Shown: positions 1 through 9,220 of the stretch, in pieces | How the letters are laid out: the number at the start of each line of letters is the position of its first letter | Position numbering within the stretch: the first letter of the stretch is position 1 | Translations under genes and position numbers: made by a program | The notes under the pieces: generated by a model | The model's database searches: none | Told to the model about the DNA's origin: nothing | Seen by the model: the letters and a program-made list of their open reading frames with translations, nothing else | NCBI GenBank assembly: GCA_905221605.1 | Contig: CAJNDS010002226.1 | Span: 350,001 to 390,000 of the forward strand | DNA: 40,000 nucleotides | Source of the DNA: Symbiodinium natans | Taxonomy: Eukaryota; Sar; Dinophyceae; Suessiales; Symbiodiniaceae | Direction of reading: 5' to 3'

Positions 1-70
1 GAAGCCCTCTCAGTGCTCCGAGGCTCCTGTACGGCGAGAGCATAAAGCAGCCACCTTGTGAGACCTGGGG

Positions 71-176
71 TTTCGGGTTTAGGGTTTAGGGCTTAGGGTT
101 TAGGGTCTAGGGTTTAGGGTTTAGGGTTTAGAGGTTAGGGGTTAGGGGTTAGGGTTTAGGGTTTAGGGTCGAGGGC
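71..176 (+). repeat. Telomere-like array (TTTAGGG), degenerate
   Basis: About 15 heptamer units, many intact TTTAGGG, mixed with CTTAGGG, TCTAGGG and GTTAGGG variants. The decay suggests an old array. Confidence 0.95.
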
Positions 177-182
177 TGAGGG

Positions 183-721
183 GGTTGACAGGGTTCGGAG
201 TTTGAACGCAGCAACCTACTAAACCTTTGAATGAAAGTTTAAGCCTAAAGTTGAATGAAAGCTTAAGCTTTAGGCTTCAGGGTTTAGGGCTTACTCACAC
301 ATTTGACCCTGAGGTTCCTTGACTTGAGCCCTCCAGACCTCAAGCCTACAATCCGTACACTCAGAGTCTTACGTAGCACACGGCGGTGCGGTTCAGGAAG
401 ATTGGTTGCCATACTCGCGAAAGCATGTTTACTATGCATCCATCGCATGGTTTCTTCATTGATGCCCTCGACAAAGCTCTGAACCGCCAGAAGGGTTCCC
501 TGCCTTGCTAAAGTCCAGCAGAGGATCTCAGTACTAAGTTACTACCGCCCGAGGTTCCCGCTTAAGTAAGCTTAGGAACCCAGAGAGGGGGCTGTTTGGG
601 GGGCGCTAAGGCAAACCTAGACTCAACTCAAAAACATGAATCCTAGGAAGGTCCCCGCATACAACCGTCGTCGGCGGGAGTCAGAACCACAAATCCCCAA
701 GCAACACAAACCCGAGACCTC
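183..721. other. Low-copy stretch with a 24-bp tandem duplication
   Basis: No gene is recognisable here. A 24-bp unit beginning TTGAATGAAAG is duplicated in tandem at about 227-274, and the second copy runs into a short telomere-like patch (270-292, TTTAGGCTTCAGGGTTTAGG). The rest shows no structure that I can name. Confidence 0.6.
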
Positions 722-798
722 TAAACCATAAAACCTCTAAACCCTAAACCTCCAAACCCTGACCTCTAAACCCTAAACCTCAAAATTCTAAACCCGCT
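722..798 (-). repeat. Telomere-like array (CCCTAAA), degenerate
   Basis: CCCTAAA units alternate with CCTCTAAA and CCTCCAAA variants, so the array is strongly decayed. Confidence 0.9.
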
Positions 799-882
799 TG
801 AGCCCAGGCTCGTCAAGGCTACCCACGGGCGTCCTCGTCGCAGACGCTCGGGAACCAAGGCTGGCAAGAGACTTCCTCGTTG

Positions 883-1047
883 GAGGGGATTAGGGTTTGG
901 GTTTTTCAGGTATGGGGTTTTTAGCGGTTCGGGTTTTTTTTGGGGGGGGGGGGGGGGGGGGGGGGTAGGGCTTTCAGGGTTTAGGGTTCTCAGGGTTAGC
1001 GTTTCAGCTTCAAGTTTGTTTAGGCTTGGGGTTTAGTTCGGTTTGGG
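883..1047 (+). repeat. Degenerate telomere-like tract interrupted by T8-G24
   Basis: Scattered TTTAGGG-like units (GTTTGGG, TTTCAGGG, GTTTAGG) surround a run of T followed by 24 consecutive G at 942-965. The homopolymer sits within the array and may have grown from its G triplets. Confidence 0.8.
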
Positions 1048-1512
1048 GCTTAGGAATTTCAGGTGTCGGAGTGAGGGTCCCTAGTTGAGGGTTTTAGGCT
1101 TTGGGGCCTGGGGCTTAAGTGTTTTCAGACTTGAGGGCCTACTATTTCCTGAACTTGATTTCGAGCCCCACTCCTCCGCGAAAATTGCCCTGGAGGCGTG
1201 GGATCTCCGTCTTGCCAGCAGGTTCTCGGCTCAAAGACCAGGTGATCCGACTCCTCCCGCTGAGAAGGCCAAGGGCTTAGGGTTGAGAGCGTACGATGGG
1301 TGGCTGGTTTAGATAGAAGAGGCATTTGGGGTACAGCAGACATAGGTCTGGTGCATCGAAAGTAAACTAGGTACTTGGGGGTGGGGGGGGGGGGTATGTT
1401 ATGCCGGGGTTGTCAGAAGAATAGTGGCCTTCTGAGCTTGAGCATGCCAAAGGCAAGGGCTGCAGCATGCCGGTGGGCAACACATATCGCGTGTGCCATG
1501 GATGGAAACATA
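1048..1512. other. Low-copy stretch, no gene recognised
   Basis: Contains isolated telomere-like heptamers and a G12 run at 1383-1394. Short overlapping reading frames on both strands at 1085-1343 resemble no protein that I know. Confidence 0.5.
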
Positions 1513-1607
1513 GTTTAGGGTTCAGGGTTCAAGGTTCAGGGTTTAGGGTTTAGGGTTTAGGGCTTAGGGTTGAGGGTTCAGGGTTTAGGGTTCAGGGTTT
1601 GGGGTTC
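1513..1607 (+). repeat. Telomere-like array (TTTAGGG / TTCAGGG)
   Basis: About 13 heptamers, with TTTAGGG and TTCAGGG intermingled. Confidence 0.93.
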
Positions 1608-1693
1608 GTGGCAAACGCTGGCCTCGAAGTTGCGGGCCTGGCGATCCCGGGAAGTCGTCAGGTGATGAACCCAGACTGTCAAAAGCGGAGCTT

Positions 1694-1833
1694 CTTGCTT
1701 GCCCAGTAGCCATCTGATAATCAGGCTACCCTGTTTGGGGGTTGGTTACTTTAAAACGGAACCCTAACCCCCAAACCCCAAACCCTAAACCCTAACCCCA
1801 AACCCTGGAAAAGGGTGCCACTGGCCTTCCAAG
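1694..1833. mobile_element. MITE family G, copy 1, carrying a telomeric array
   Basis: A small inverted-repeat element, homologous to the copy at 33630-33745. Shared landmarks in order are the left end CTTG..GCCC.GTAGCC, then CCCTGTTTG, a GG..ACTTTA block, GGAACC, and the right end GGAAAA.GGGT.CCA ending CCAAG. The element is flanked by a perfect 4-bp direct repeat GCTT (1690-1693 and 1834-1837), as expected for a transposon target duplication. Where the sister copy reads TTGAACCC plus an A-run, this copy has a telomere-like array (1759-1806). No coding capacity is visible, so it would need a transposase from elsewhere. The superfamily cannot be assigned from the sequence alone. Confidence 0.75.
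1759..1806 (-). repeat. Telomere-like array inside MITE G copy 1
   Basis: CCCTAAA, CCCTAA and CCCCAAA units, about seven in all, lie between the two arms of the MITE. The left junction follows GGAACCC and the right junction precedes GGAAAA. Confidence 0.9.
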
Positions 1834-1903
1834 GCTTCGAGACAACTGCTTCTGTGTGAAGAAATGGCTGGGCCGGAGTGTGGAGCCTTGGACACCCTGG
1901 TGG

Positions 1904-1946
1904 GTTTTTTTGGGTTTAGGGTCTAGGGTTTAGGGTTTCGGGTTTG
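1904..1946 (+). repeat. Short telomere-like array (TTTAGGG)
   Basis: About five units, including TCTAGGG and TTTCGGG variants. Confidence 0.88.
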
Positions 1947-2201
1947 GGATTGGAATGGCGCGGCCCTCCTTGAGGTCCCAAACTTCCTGTGGTGGAAGGA
2001 GGTCGAGTGGGGCGTTGGGCGCGAATTCAGCGCAGCCGACACAGAGGGCCCCTCCAAAGCCACGAGCTTGAAATTCCAAAGCCTGGACCCTGCACACCGC
2101 AGGTTTGGAACAGCTGGCCACCCAAATTGCCCAAGATGATTAGAGGCGCGCACGCTTTTAGGGACTCTAGGGCCAGTGTGGTCGGGGGGGGTCCATTCAA
2201 C

Positions 2202-2262
2202 CCTAAAGCCTAAACCCTAAACCCTAAACCCTAAACCCCGCAACCCTAAACCCCGCAACCCT
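2202..2262 (-). repeat. Telomere-like array (CCCTAAA)
   Basis: Seven to eight units. The last part contains a duplicated variant pair CCCTAAACCCCGCAA. Confidence 0.92.
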
Positions 2263-2387
2263 ACTTCCTCAAACGCCTTTGGCACCCCTTGGGTCTTTGT
2301 CCTCACTGTCACCCTCGTTGTCGAGCTGGTGGCTTGCCATCGGCCTGGGTTCTTGGGGCTCTAGGGCCTGTAGCTGAGTAACGGGGT

Positions 2388-2475
2388 TTAAGGTTTAAGG
2401 TTTATAGGGTTGAGGCTCAGGGTTTAGGGTTTAAGGTTTAAGGTTTAGGTTTTAGGGTTGAGGGTTTAGGGTCGA
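2388..2475 (+). repeat. Telomere-like array (TTTAGGG), degenerate
   Basis: TTTAAGG, TTGAGGG and TTTAGGG variants predominate. Confidence 0.88.
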
Positions 2476-2663
2476 GGGTGGGTCTCAGACAGCCGAATCC
2501 CCAATAAAGGCAGGCGAATACTGGGCTCCCTACTATGATTGAAGGCCTACTCCTATTCGATGCAACTTGGCCCTCTGGGTGAAGGGCGGTGCGAAGTGCC
2601 AAAAAGACCTCCTGGCGAGCGCTTGCGTTTACACTCGGAAGGGGGATGGGGCAGCCTAAACAT

Positions 2664-2746
2664 CTGAACCCTAAACCCTAAACCCTAAACCTTAAAAACC
2701 TAAACCCTAAACCCTAAAGCCTAAACCCTCAACCCTAAACCTAAAG
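2664..2746 (-). repeat. Telomere-like array (CCCTAAA)
   Basis: About eleven units with minor indels. Confidence 0.93.
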
Positions 2747-2850
2747 TGAATAGACTCCTACTGCCGATGCCCCTGACGCGGCTCAAGTCACTCTTGGCGG
2801 GTGGACAAGAGGTGCTGGAGAGTCCGCCACTGATTCCTGGGATGCATGGC

Positions 2851-2908
2851 TTAGGGTTGTTGAGGGTTTACGGTTTGGGGTTTAGGGTTTAGGGTTTAGG
2901 GTTTAGAG
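2851..2908 (+). repeat. Telomere-like array (TTTAGGG)
   Basis: About eight units, the last four perfect. Confidence 0.92.
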
Positions 2909-3082
2909 AATAGGGCTTCGGATTTCAGCGGCTTGTATCCATAAACCAGGCGTGAACCCCAGACCCGGACAATCACCCTGCTTGAAGGTGCATGGGTAGG
3001 TGCAAAGTAGAGTTGGAAGTAGCAACATGCATTATCGCGCACGATAGCCTCGATTAGGATGCCGATAGGCTGCTGACACTGA

Positions 3083-3184
3083 ACCCAAACCCAAACCCTA
3101 AACCCCAAACCCCTAACCCTAAACCCCAAACCCTAACCCTAACCCTAAACCCCAAACCCCAAACCCCTAACCCTAAACCCTAAG
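3083..3184 (-). repeat. Telomere-like array (CCCTAAA / CCCCAAA / CCCTAA)
   Basis: A mixed array of heptamers and hexamers; the CCCTAA hexamer corresponds to the TTAGGG type. Confidence 0.93.
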
Positions 3185-3219
3185 TCCAGCAGGTCGTAGG
3201 CCTGGGCGTGATTGGGAGC

Positions 3220-3327
3220 CCTAAACTCTACCCTAAACCCTAAACCCTAAACCCTAAACCCTAAACCCTAAACCCTAAACCCTAAACCCTAAACCCTAAA
3301 CCCTAAACCCTAAACCCTAAACCCCGA
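3220..3327 (-). repeat. Long near-perfect telomere-like array (CCCTAAA)
   Basis: About 14 consecutive perfect CCCTAAA units from about 3231, suggesting a young or recently homogenised array. Confidence 0.97.
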
Positions 3328-3410
3328 ACTGCACCGAATGCAGACTCTGAGGGTGAACCCTTACTTCCCCCCAAGGGTGCCTCTGGGCCTTCACCCTGGA
3401 GGATGAGTTT

Positions 3411-3580
3411 AGGGTGTAGGGCTTAGGGCGTAGGGCTTAGGGTTCAGGGTTTGGAGGTTAGAGTTTAGAGTTCAGGGTTGTTTAGGGTTTAGGGTTTAGG
3501 GTTCAGGGTTTAGGGTTCCGGGTTTAGGGTTTAGGGTTTTGGGTTTTGGGTTTAGGGTTTAGGGTTTTGGGTTTAGGGTG
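3411..3580 (+). repeat. Telomere-like array (TTTAGGG), mixed
   Basis: About 24 heptamers or 8-mers, including TTTTGGG and TTCAGGG variants. Confidence 0.93.
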
Positions 3581-3725
3581 CCGTGCTGTCTCCGTGTGTT
3601 GGGGTGAGGAGGGGTTGCAGGTTGAGTTTAGGGTTGAGTTCGGCTTCGGGCTTGGCCCTAAGCTTTCGGTTCAATGCCCCCCCACCCCAGACCACAAAGT
3701 GCCCTAACCTCTAAGAACTAAACTA

Positions 3726-3803
3726 CTATTTGCTTAAGAACCACCCAAGGAAACATTCTCTTCCTTTTAAGGGCACTGTAGGGACAGTATCTTAAGCAAA
3801 TAG
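3726..3803. mobile_element. MITE family E, copy 1
   Basis: A 78-bp element with perfect 14-bp inverted ends CTATTTGCTTAAGA and the complement. One arm contains CCCTACAGTGCCCTTA, which matches CCCTATATTGCCCTTA in copy 2 and CCCTATAATTGCC in copy 3, so the similarity extends beyond the ends. The inverted match may extend a few bases outward. No clear target duplication is seen for this copy. Confidence 0.7.
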
Positions 3804-4206
3804 AAGTCAGCCCTTAACCCTGCACACCCTCCATGACTCAAACGCCCTGTTTTGTCGAAACGTTAGTTTATGGGGTCAGCCCGAAACCGCAAACGTGAAC
3901 CAGGTTCAGGTTCTAGTTCTCCCTTAACCCCATACACCCTAAACAATCCTAACCCCCTGGGAACAAGGGTTAAGGGTTGAGGGTTCCTGGGTTCTTGACA
4001 CCAAGACCCGGAAAACACGCCCAAGACCAGAAACCACGTGCTGTGCGGGGGCCGCGCCACCCTCTCGTCGACGACAACGCTGGATTCGATGTCCTGTTGT
4101 GTCCGGTGTGATGAAGGTTTGCGAGGTTTGTGTTTAGAAGTTCGGGTTAGGGCTGTAGTTGAGGCTTCGAAGCTTTGGATGGAAGTTGCAAGTAAGGGGG
4201 ATAAGG

Positions 4207-4302
4207 TCCTAAACCCTAAACCCTAAACCCTAAACCCTCAACCCTAAACCCTAAACCCTAAACCCTAAACCCTAAACCCTAAACCCTAAACCCTAAACCC
4301 TA
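4207..4302 (-). repeat. Long near-perfect telomere-like array (CCCTAAA)
   Basis: About 13 units, with one CCCTCAA variant. Confidence 0.97.
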
Positions 4303-4424
4303 CACAGGTTTAAACTCAGGCCTTCGGGAGCCCCGGCTCCCTTCCCTGAGCTGCTCGGGACTCGCCTTTAGCGTTCAGGATCTTCATTTCGGTTGCCATG
4401 CTTGGGGTATATGAGACCTGATTA

Positions 4425-4536
4425 CCCTAAACCCTAAACCCTAAACCCTCAACCCTCAACCCTCAACCCTCAACCCTAAACCCTAAACCCTAAACCCCAA
4501 ACCCTAACCCTAAACCCAAAACCCTAACCCCTAAAC
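4425..4536 (-). repeat. Telomere-like array (CCCTAAA with a CCCTCAA block)
   Basis: Four consecutive CCCTCAA variants sit between TTTAGGG-type units, a small locally amplified variant. Confidence 0.94.
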
Positions 4537-4690
4537 CCCCGATTCCCCACTGTGGCAACTAAACTCAAGTTCTCTGACATCTGCCCTGAACCTCTCTCAA
4601 ACCCGAGCCCCCCAAAAACTTCTAAGCCATAAACTCTAGCGACGAGGAATGCTTTTGTCCGCTTTGGAGCTGTATGTTATCTTTGCCTAG

Positions 4691-4776
4691 GCCCTAAACC
4701 CTAAACCCTAAACCCTAAACCCTAAACCCTAAACCCTAAACGCTAAACCCTGAACCCTGAACCCTAAACCCTAAAA
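4691..4776 (-). repeat. Telomere-like array (CCCTAAA)
   Basis: About 12 units; ends a few bases before the foldback element. Confidence 0.95.
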
Positions 4777-5126
4777 AGGAAGCCAGGTTTCCTACCAAAT
4801 ACAGAGGAAATAGAAGTTCTTCGATTAAGATACTGCGGAAAGAACCGTTTTCCTATCAAAACATACAGAAATCAGAGGCCGTTCGAAGGAAAGATAGGGA
4901 GAACAAAGGCTTGCTTTTACACAGGAAAATTTTGGGGTTGTCCTAAAGGAAATAGAGATTTTTCTAAGATAAGTATATAGGGAGAAGAATTGAGGAAATG
5001 TGGTTTTCCTTCAAGCCCTAAGCCATAGAGGAAATAGAGGTTTTCCGTTTACACTAGATAGAAGACATAGATGTCTCCGCCAAAAAATCAAGCTAGCTTG
5101 CGACACTTAAAAACTCAGGGAGGGGT

Positions 5127-5294
5127 GGGGGGGGGGGGGGATTGGGGGAGGGCGTGCGCAGCGACCCCTCTCCTCATTTACAAACACAATACTCGCATGA
5201 CGCGATTGCAAACAGGATCTTCTTCATAAAGCAAGCTTGCAAGGCTTAAAAAAAGCAAGAGATGGGAGTTGCGCCGCCCCCCCCCCCCCCCCCC
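5127..5294. repeat. Paired G14 and C18 homopolymers inside the foldback
   Basis: G14 at 5127-5140 and C18 at 5277-5294 lie at equivalent places in the two internal direct units but on opposite strands. Confidence 0.85.
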
Positions 5295-5402
5295 AACTTG
5301 CAAACACAACGCTCACATGACGGGTTCTTTTATCCTTTCTGAACGCAAGACCTGGTCATGGCATGATAAGGTTACAAAAAGAAGTTTGCAAAGCTTTAAA
5401 TA

Positions 5403-5530
5403 TGTCTTTCTGTCTGTCTTTCATGCACTCATTCTTTCTGCATTTCTATATTCTGTATTGTGTTCCTTCTTTCGTCCTGTCGTTCTTTCTTCATTTTCAT
5501 ATTTACATCATTCTTTCCTTCTTTCTGTAC
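5403..5530 (+). repeat. Polypyrimidine (TTTC/TCTG) tract
   Basis: Imperfect CTTTCTGT and TTCTTTC repeats. The hydrophobic reading frames here are translations of this tract, not genes. Confidence 0.8.
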
Positions 5531-5782
5531 CTTTGTTTTCCTATATAGTTTAATGGGAAGCAACCTCCATTTCCTCAAAATACTGTAATCGGACACCTCC
5601 AGTTTCGTTGTACTTCAAAAGGAAACCGCTCTTTCCTCTGCATCTTAACTGAACTTATATATCCTCTGTATTCGAAAAGGAAACCCTAGACCCCTGAAAA
5701 ATACAAATAAATAAATATTTTGGTTTTTGAGCAAAAAGTCTCAACCGAAAAACGATGAAGTCCAAAATGATTAGGGGGCCAA

Positions 5783-5946
5783 AACCCTAAACCCTAAACC
5801 CCCCTAGATCCCAGCGCAACCCAGGAAGGAACCCTAAACCCCAAGCCTACACCCTAAGCCTTTACATAGCCCCTGCACAAAAACCCTATAACCCTATAAA
5901 CCCTATAAGCCCTTTCAACCCTATAAACCTAACCCTAAACCCTAAG
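5783..5946 (-). repeat. Degenerate telomere-like tract (CCCTAAA / CCCTATAA)
   Basis: Contains a small 8-9-mer subarray ACCCTATAA at about 5883-5930 and typical CCCTAAA units at both ends. Confidence 0.82.
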
Positions 5947-6004
5947 GGAATCAGGGCCCACTCTCTGGGCCCCAACCCTGCGCCCTAAACGCTGTTTAGG
6001 CTTG

Positions 6005-6126
6005 TTCGGGTTCAGGGTTTAGCGTTTCGGGATGGGGGTTCAGGGTTTAAGTTTAGGCTTTAGGGGTAGGTTTGTAGGGTTTATAGGGTCTATAGGGTTT
6101 ACGATTTAGGGCTTAGGGTTTAGGGA
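6005..6126 (+). repeat. Degenerate telomere-like tract (TTTAGGG)
   Basis: Includes TTTATAGGG variants, the same unit type that lies on the opposite strand at 5883-5930. The two tracts form a loose inverted pair. Confidence 0.8.
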
Positions 6127-6235
6127 GAGCTTACGGTCCTGCATGCTCATGGCGCCGACTTTCGACCCTGTGCTGCTCTGAACAGCAGCGGCCGCTGCCT
6201 GCATCGCGAGACTTTGCCGTGACGGGGGCTCTTGG

Positions 6236-6290
6236 TTTAGGGTTTAGGGCTTAGGGCTTAGGGCTTAGGGCTTAGGGTTTAGGGCTTGCT
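6236..6290 (+). repeat. Telomere-like array with a CTTAGGG variant
   Basis: Four consecutive CTTAGGG units are flanked by TTTAGGG. Confidence 0.93.
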
Positions 6291-6747
6291 TTGAGAGGGC
6301 GTAGATGCTGTGAAGGCTAGGTTTCGGAACAAGCTCGTAAGCTTCGTGAGGTGCGAAAAGCAGCTTTGGCCCGATTGTGGAGGGCCATCTAACACTTTTC
6401 TCCCACCCCACGCCGTCCAAGGCGGCAAAGCCAGCCAAACCCATTCCGTTTAGGGTTTAAGCCTAAACTCAGACAACAGTCCACTTCTAAAAATTTATTC
6501 AGTTTCATGACGTTTGTTGGGTTCGAGAGTCAAAGGAATTGGGGGGTCGGGAGGCAGTTTCAGGGAGGGTGCCAGGTCTGGAAGGGCGTCAGGCGGGTCA
6601 GGGGGGTCTGGGCCAGGATTCAGGCAGCGGGCCAGGCCGAAGGTCACAGCAACCCCCCAAAACTGACCCTGCCTGGCCTGGCCTGAGGCCCCCTGGTCCT
6701 TGACCACGCTGCGGTGAGGGGCTATATACGCTGGGGCCCTGGCCCCC
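6291..6747. other. Low-copy stretch, no gene recognised
   Basis: Contains a GGGxCAGGxxx-rich patch (6540-6680) with GCCTG and GTCAGG repeats. No telomeric array and no recognisable protein. Confidence 0.5.
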
Positions 6748-6786
6748 GGGTTTAGGGTTTAGGGTTTAGGGTTCAGGGTTGAGGGG
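6748..6786 (+). repeat. Short telomere-like array (TTTAGGG)
   Basis: Five units. Confidence 0.9.
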
Positions 6787-6838
6787 TTGAGGCAGGCTTC
6801 AAGGGGGTGATTGCTTGCAGTGGAAGGCGGCCCTAGAT

Positions 6839-6939
6839 GGGGGTTTACGAAAACAGGGGACCCCTAACATAGATCACCAAAATAGTAGACTCCCTCATAA
6901 TGAAACCACAATAAGGTACCCCTAATATCGCAAACCCCC
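6839..6939. mobile_element. MITE family A, copy 1 (no internal array)
   Basis: A 101-bp element starting GGGGGTTTACGAA and ending in the complement of GGGGGTTTGCGA; a second match AGGGG follows on both arms. The copies at 9929-10038 and 19702-19862 share the ends and the internal AATAG and ACCCC blocks. No telomeric units are inside this copy. No certain target duplication. Confidence 0.7.
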
Positions 6940-6952
6940 TGGGGCATGACCC

Positions 6953-6981
6953 GAAACCCCAAACCCTAAACCCTAAACTGC
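6953..6981 (-). repeat. Short telomere-like patch (CCCTAAA)
   Basis: Four units, just outside MITE A copy 1. Confidence 0.85.
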
Positions 6982-7102
6982 AAACAGGCTGGCGTAAGGT
7001 TAGGCCTCAGACCCCCAAAAAAATCCTCCAATCACAGGCAGGTACTGAATATGTCGGAATAGAGGGCAAAATGCCTACATGCGAAATCCCGAAAGTACGT
7101 CA

Positions 7103-7160
7103 CCCTAAACCCTAAACCGCCCCCCCCCTAAACCCTAAACCCTAAACCCTAAACCCTAGT
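7103..7160 (-). repeat. Telomere-like array with a C9 run
   Basis: Seven CCCTAAA units, split by a run of nine C. Confidence 0.92.
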
Positions 7161-7240
7161 TCAGAACAACTTCCAAGTGGCCTTGGCATTTCTGGGGCTC
7201 CCATGGCTTCGGACAGAAGCACTGGAGGCCTCCGTGCCAG

Positions 7241-7350
7241 GTTTAGGGTTTAGGGTTTAGGGTTTAGGGTTTAGGGTTTAGGGTTTAGGGTTTAGGGTTT
7301 AGGGTTTAGGGTTTAGGGTTTAGGGTTTAGGGTTTAGGGTTTAGGGTTTA
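7241..7350 (+). repeat. Long perfect telomere-like array (TTTAGGG)
   Basis: About 15 perfect units, changing abruptly into the TTTAGGC array that follows. Confidence 0.97.
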
Positions 7351-7492
7351 GGCTTTAGGGTTTAGGCTTTAGGCTTTAGGCTTTAGGCTTTAGGCTTTAG
7401 GCTTTAGGCTTTAGGCTTTAGGCTTTAGGCTTTAGGCTTTAGGGTTTAGGCTTTAGGCTTTAGGGTTTAGGGTTTAGGGTTCAGGCTTGAGA
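7351..7492 (+). repeat. Variant array (TTTAGGC) with mixed end
   Basis: About 15 units of TTTAGGC to about 7465, with single TTTAGGG units interspersed, then decayed TTTAGGG. One point-mutant unit has been amplified in tandem. Confidence 0.95.
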
Positions 7493-8262
7493 GTTTAGTC
7501 TTATGGGTGTAGGGCTTTGAGGCTTTCTGGTTGGGGGAGCCCAAACCCCACAAGTTGCTCGGGCTCTATGAAATCATTGCCCGACTCCGGCAATCAATCA
7601 TCAAGGTTCGGTTGGGGCGGGAGAGGTTCGACATTTCCTAGGAACGCCAGCCAGATACACCCAAAACTTCGGTCCAACACAGCCAAAACCCTAAAGCCCG
7701 CTCGATAAGCTGTTTTGGTCCAACGACTTCAATACCCCCTACTTGAGGAAATCATGACAAATTCCCCTATTACATTTGTTGGAATCTCCCTTAGTTTCCG
7801 GTGATGTGGTTGGAGTGTTTGGCAAACTCTCAGCAGATTCTGTTGGACACATTTCAGAAGGGTTTTATGGCAAGGCCGCTGGATTGTGCCCCCATTTTGG
7901 GATCCCGGATCTAAAAGGGATCAAAAATGGCGAACCGCCCACATGCATCGTGAATATGGGATCGCATGTGCCAAATGAAAGTGCGAAAATCTGTCTCCGT
8001 GACGACCGCGAAACCGCACTGGTTTCTTTTTATGATGCATCTCTCCTTTGACAGGTTTGATGCTGTTCAGGGTCTTCCAATGTAGCCTCCTTTACTGCAC
8101 CATATGCACATCTGGCCTGTCCCGATGTTGTTTGCAGCGGGACCTACGCAGGAAACCTGAAACCTCCCGCTAAGTACGAACTCTCAACAAATCGTGAGAA
8201 AAGAGCTGCCCCGCCTTCAAATTTTGAATTCCGAAAGCCCTTGACAGAGTCCCAGAACTAAC
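7493..8262. other. Array-free low-copy stretch, no gene recognised
   Basis: The longest frame here (7776-8051, + strand, 91 codons) has no ATG before residue 61 and matches no family that I know. Without splice context or homologues I do not call it a gene. Confidence 0.5.
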
Positions 8263-8367
8263 ACCTTAGACCCTAAACCCTAAACCCCTTAGACCCCTTA
8301 AACCCCTTAAACCCCTAAACCCCTAAACCCCTACACCCTCAGCCCTAGACCCTAAACCCTAAACCCG
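8263..8367 (-). repeat. Degenerate telomere-like tract (CCCTTAAA / CCCCTAAA)
   Basis: 8-9-mer variants ACCCCTTAA and ACCCCTAA form small tandem runs inside CCCTAAA units. Confidence 0.87.
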
Positions 8368-8525
8368 CCTTGCTGGTGGATGACGGCATCATGTCTGACA
8401 ATAGTGCTGGGGGCCCTTCACACGGCCTCCAGCGCAACAAGGGCTTAGGACTTGGGAGTTTCGTTCCTGTAAGGGTGAATTTTGTGGGTCAAGGGCTGAG
8501 GGTTTAAGGTTCAAGGGTCTAAGTC

Positions 8526-8577
8526 CTAAACCCTAAAACCCTGAGAATACCCTAAACCCTAAACCTAAACCCTAAGG
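8526..8577 (-). repeat. Short degenerate telomere-like patch
   Basis: Five to six CCCTAAA or CCCTAAAA units with an interruption. Confidence 0.82.
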
Positions 8578-8750
8578 CCCCCCTTTTTTAGGGCTTGAGG
8601 GTCTAAGACTTGGTGCTTTGGGGGGCTTCACTTGACATGGTTGCGCAGCAGACATAAGTATGCTGAGGGTCAGTCGCTCTTCACTGTTTAGGAGCGCCAG
8701 GGGGTGCGACATGACTTCAGAAAGGTGTTCTAAGATGGCATTCAACGTCC

Positions 8751-8774
8751 CTAAACCCTAAACCCTAAACCCTT
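8751..8774 (-). repeat. Short telomere-like patch (CCCTAAA)
   Basis: Three perfect units. Confidence 0.85.
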
Positions 8775-8849
8775 CTGGGTTAAGTCTTTTCCGGTGTCCG
8801 TCGGGCCCGTCGAGGGATTGAACTGGGGGGCACTGTCGTCCCTATTAAA

Positions 8850-8879
8850 GGACTGTTAGTATAAGGGGGAACATCCCAA
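8850..8879. mobile_element. Solo end of MITE family D
   Basis: The 30-bp right end of family D (GGACTGTTAGTATAAGG then GGGAACATCCCAA) is identical to the right arm of the complete copy at 27609-27696. The matching left arm is not found upstream, so this is a truncated copy. Confidence 0.65.
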
Positions 8880-8999
8880 GCTAAACCCCTCAACCCCCAA
8901 ATTCTCAACCCTGAACCCAAACCTTTAGAGATGTTCTGTTCACGTGAGGGTATTCCAACTTTCCAACACCAAACCCTGAGAGTAAGATCCTGCAAAAAA

Positions 9000-9220
9000 G
9001 TAACACAGGCCCCTCTTTATGCAAAACTAGGGGTCGAATTACAACTTAAACTCGTGAAGCTGTAATATACTCACAAGCTGATTCGACGTTTAATTCAACT
9101 TACTTACTAATTCTAAACGCTTCGTGGATATTCTATGATTTTTATAGGGAGGTGTTTATGCGAATTTAGAAGGGGTCCATATGGTAAGAGGGATGAGTTT
9201 ATTTGAGTTCAACCACGTCA
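9000..9220. other. AT-rich low-copy stretch
   Basis: No repeat or gene recognised. Confidence 0.4.

Larger units (their letters stand above)
4796..5685. mobile_element. 890-bp foldback element with long imperfect inverted repeats
   Basis: The left arm (4796-4875) and the complement of the right arm (5605-5685) both begin GGTTTCCT and share, in order, AATACAGAGGA, AAGTTC, TTAAGAT and GGAAAGA, roughly 75% identity over 80 bp by eye. Weaker similarity (AGGAAATRGAGGTT motifs) continues inward. The interior is AT-richer than its surroundings. It contains two diverged direct units (about 5090-5228 and 5229-5385), each with AGCWAGCTTGC, a G or C homopolymer, and CAAACACAA followed by CATGACG. A pyrimidine-rich tract (5403-5530) follows. 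No transposase-like frame is seen and no target duplication is obvious. It is best read as a non-autonomous foldback transposon; chance assembly from local inversion is the alternative. Confidence 0.6.

Noticed and set aside
1-180. Array at the left edge as a true chromosome end
   Set aside because: Units read TTTAGGG toward the interior and are decayed, and arrays of both orientations occur throughout; the window start is not a telomere.
7776-8051. 91-codon plus-strand frame that looks protein-like
   Set aside because: Starts with TTG, has no ATG until near residue 61, and shows no motif. It could be an exon remnant, but a protein database search would be needed to say so.
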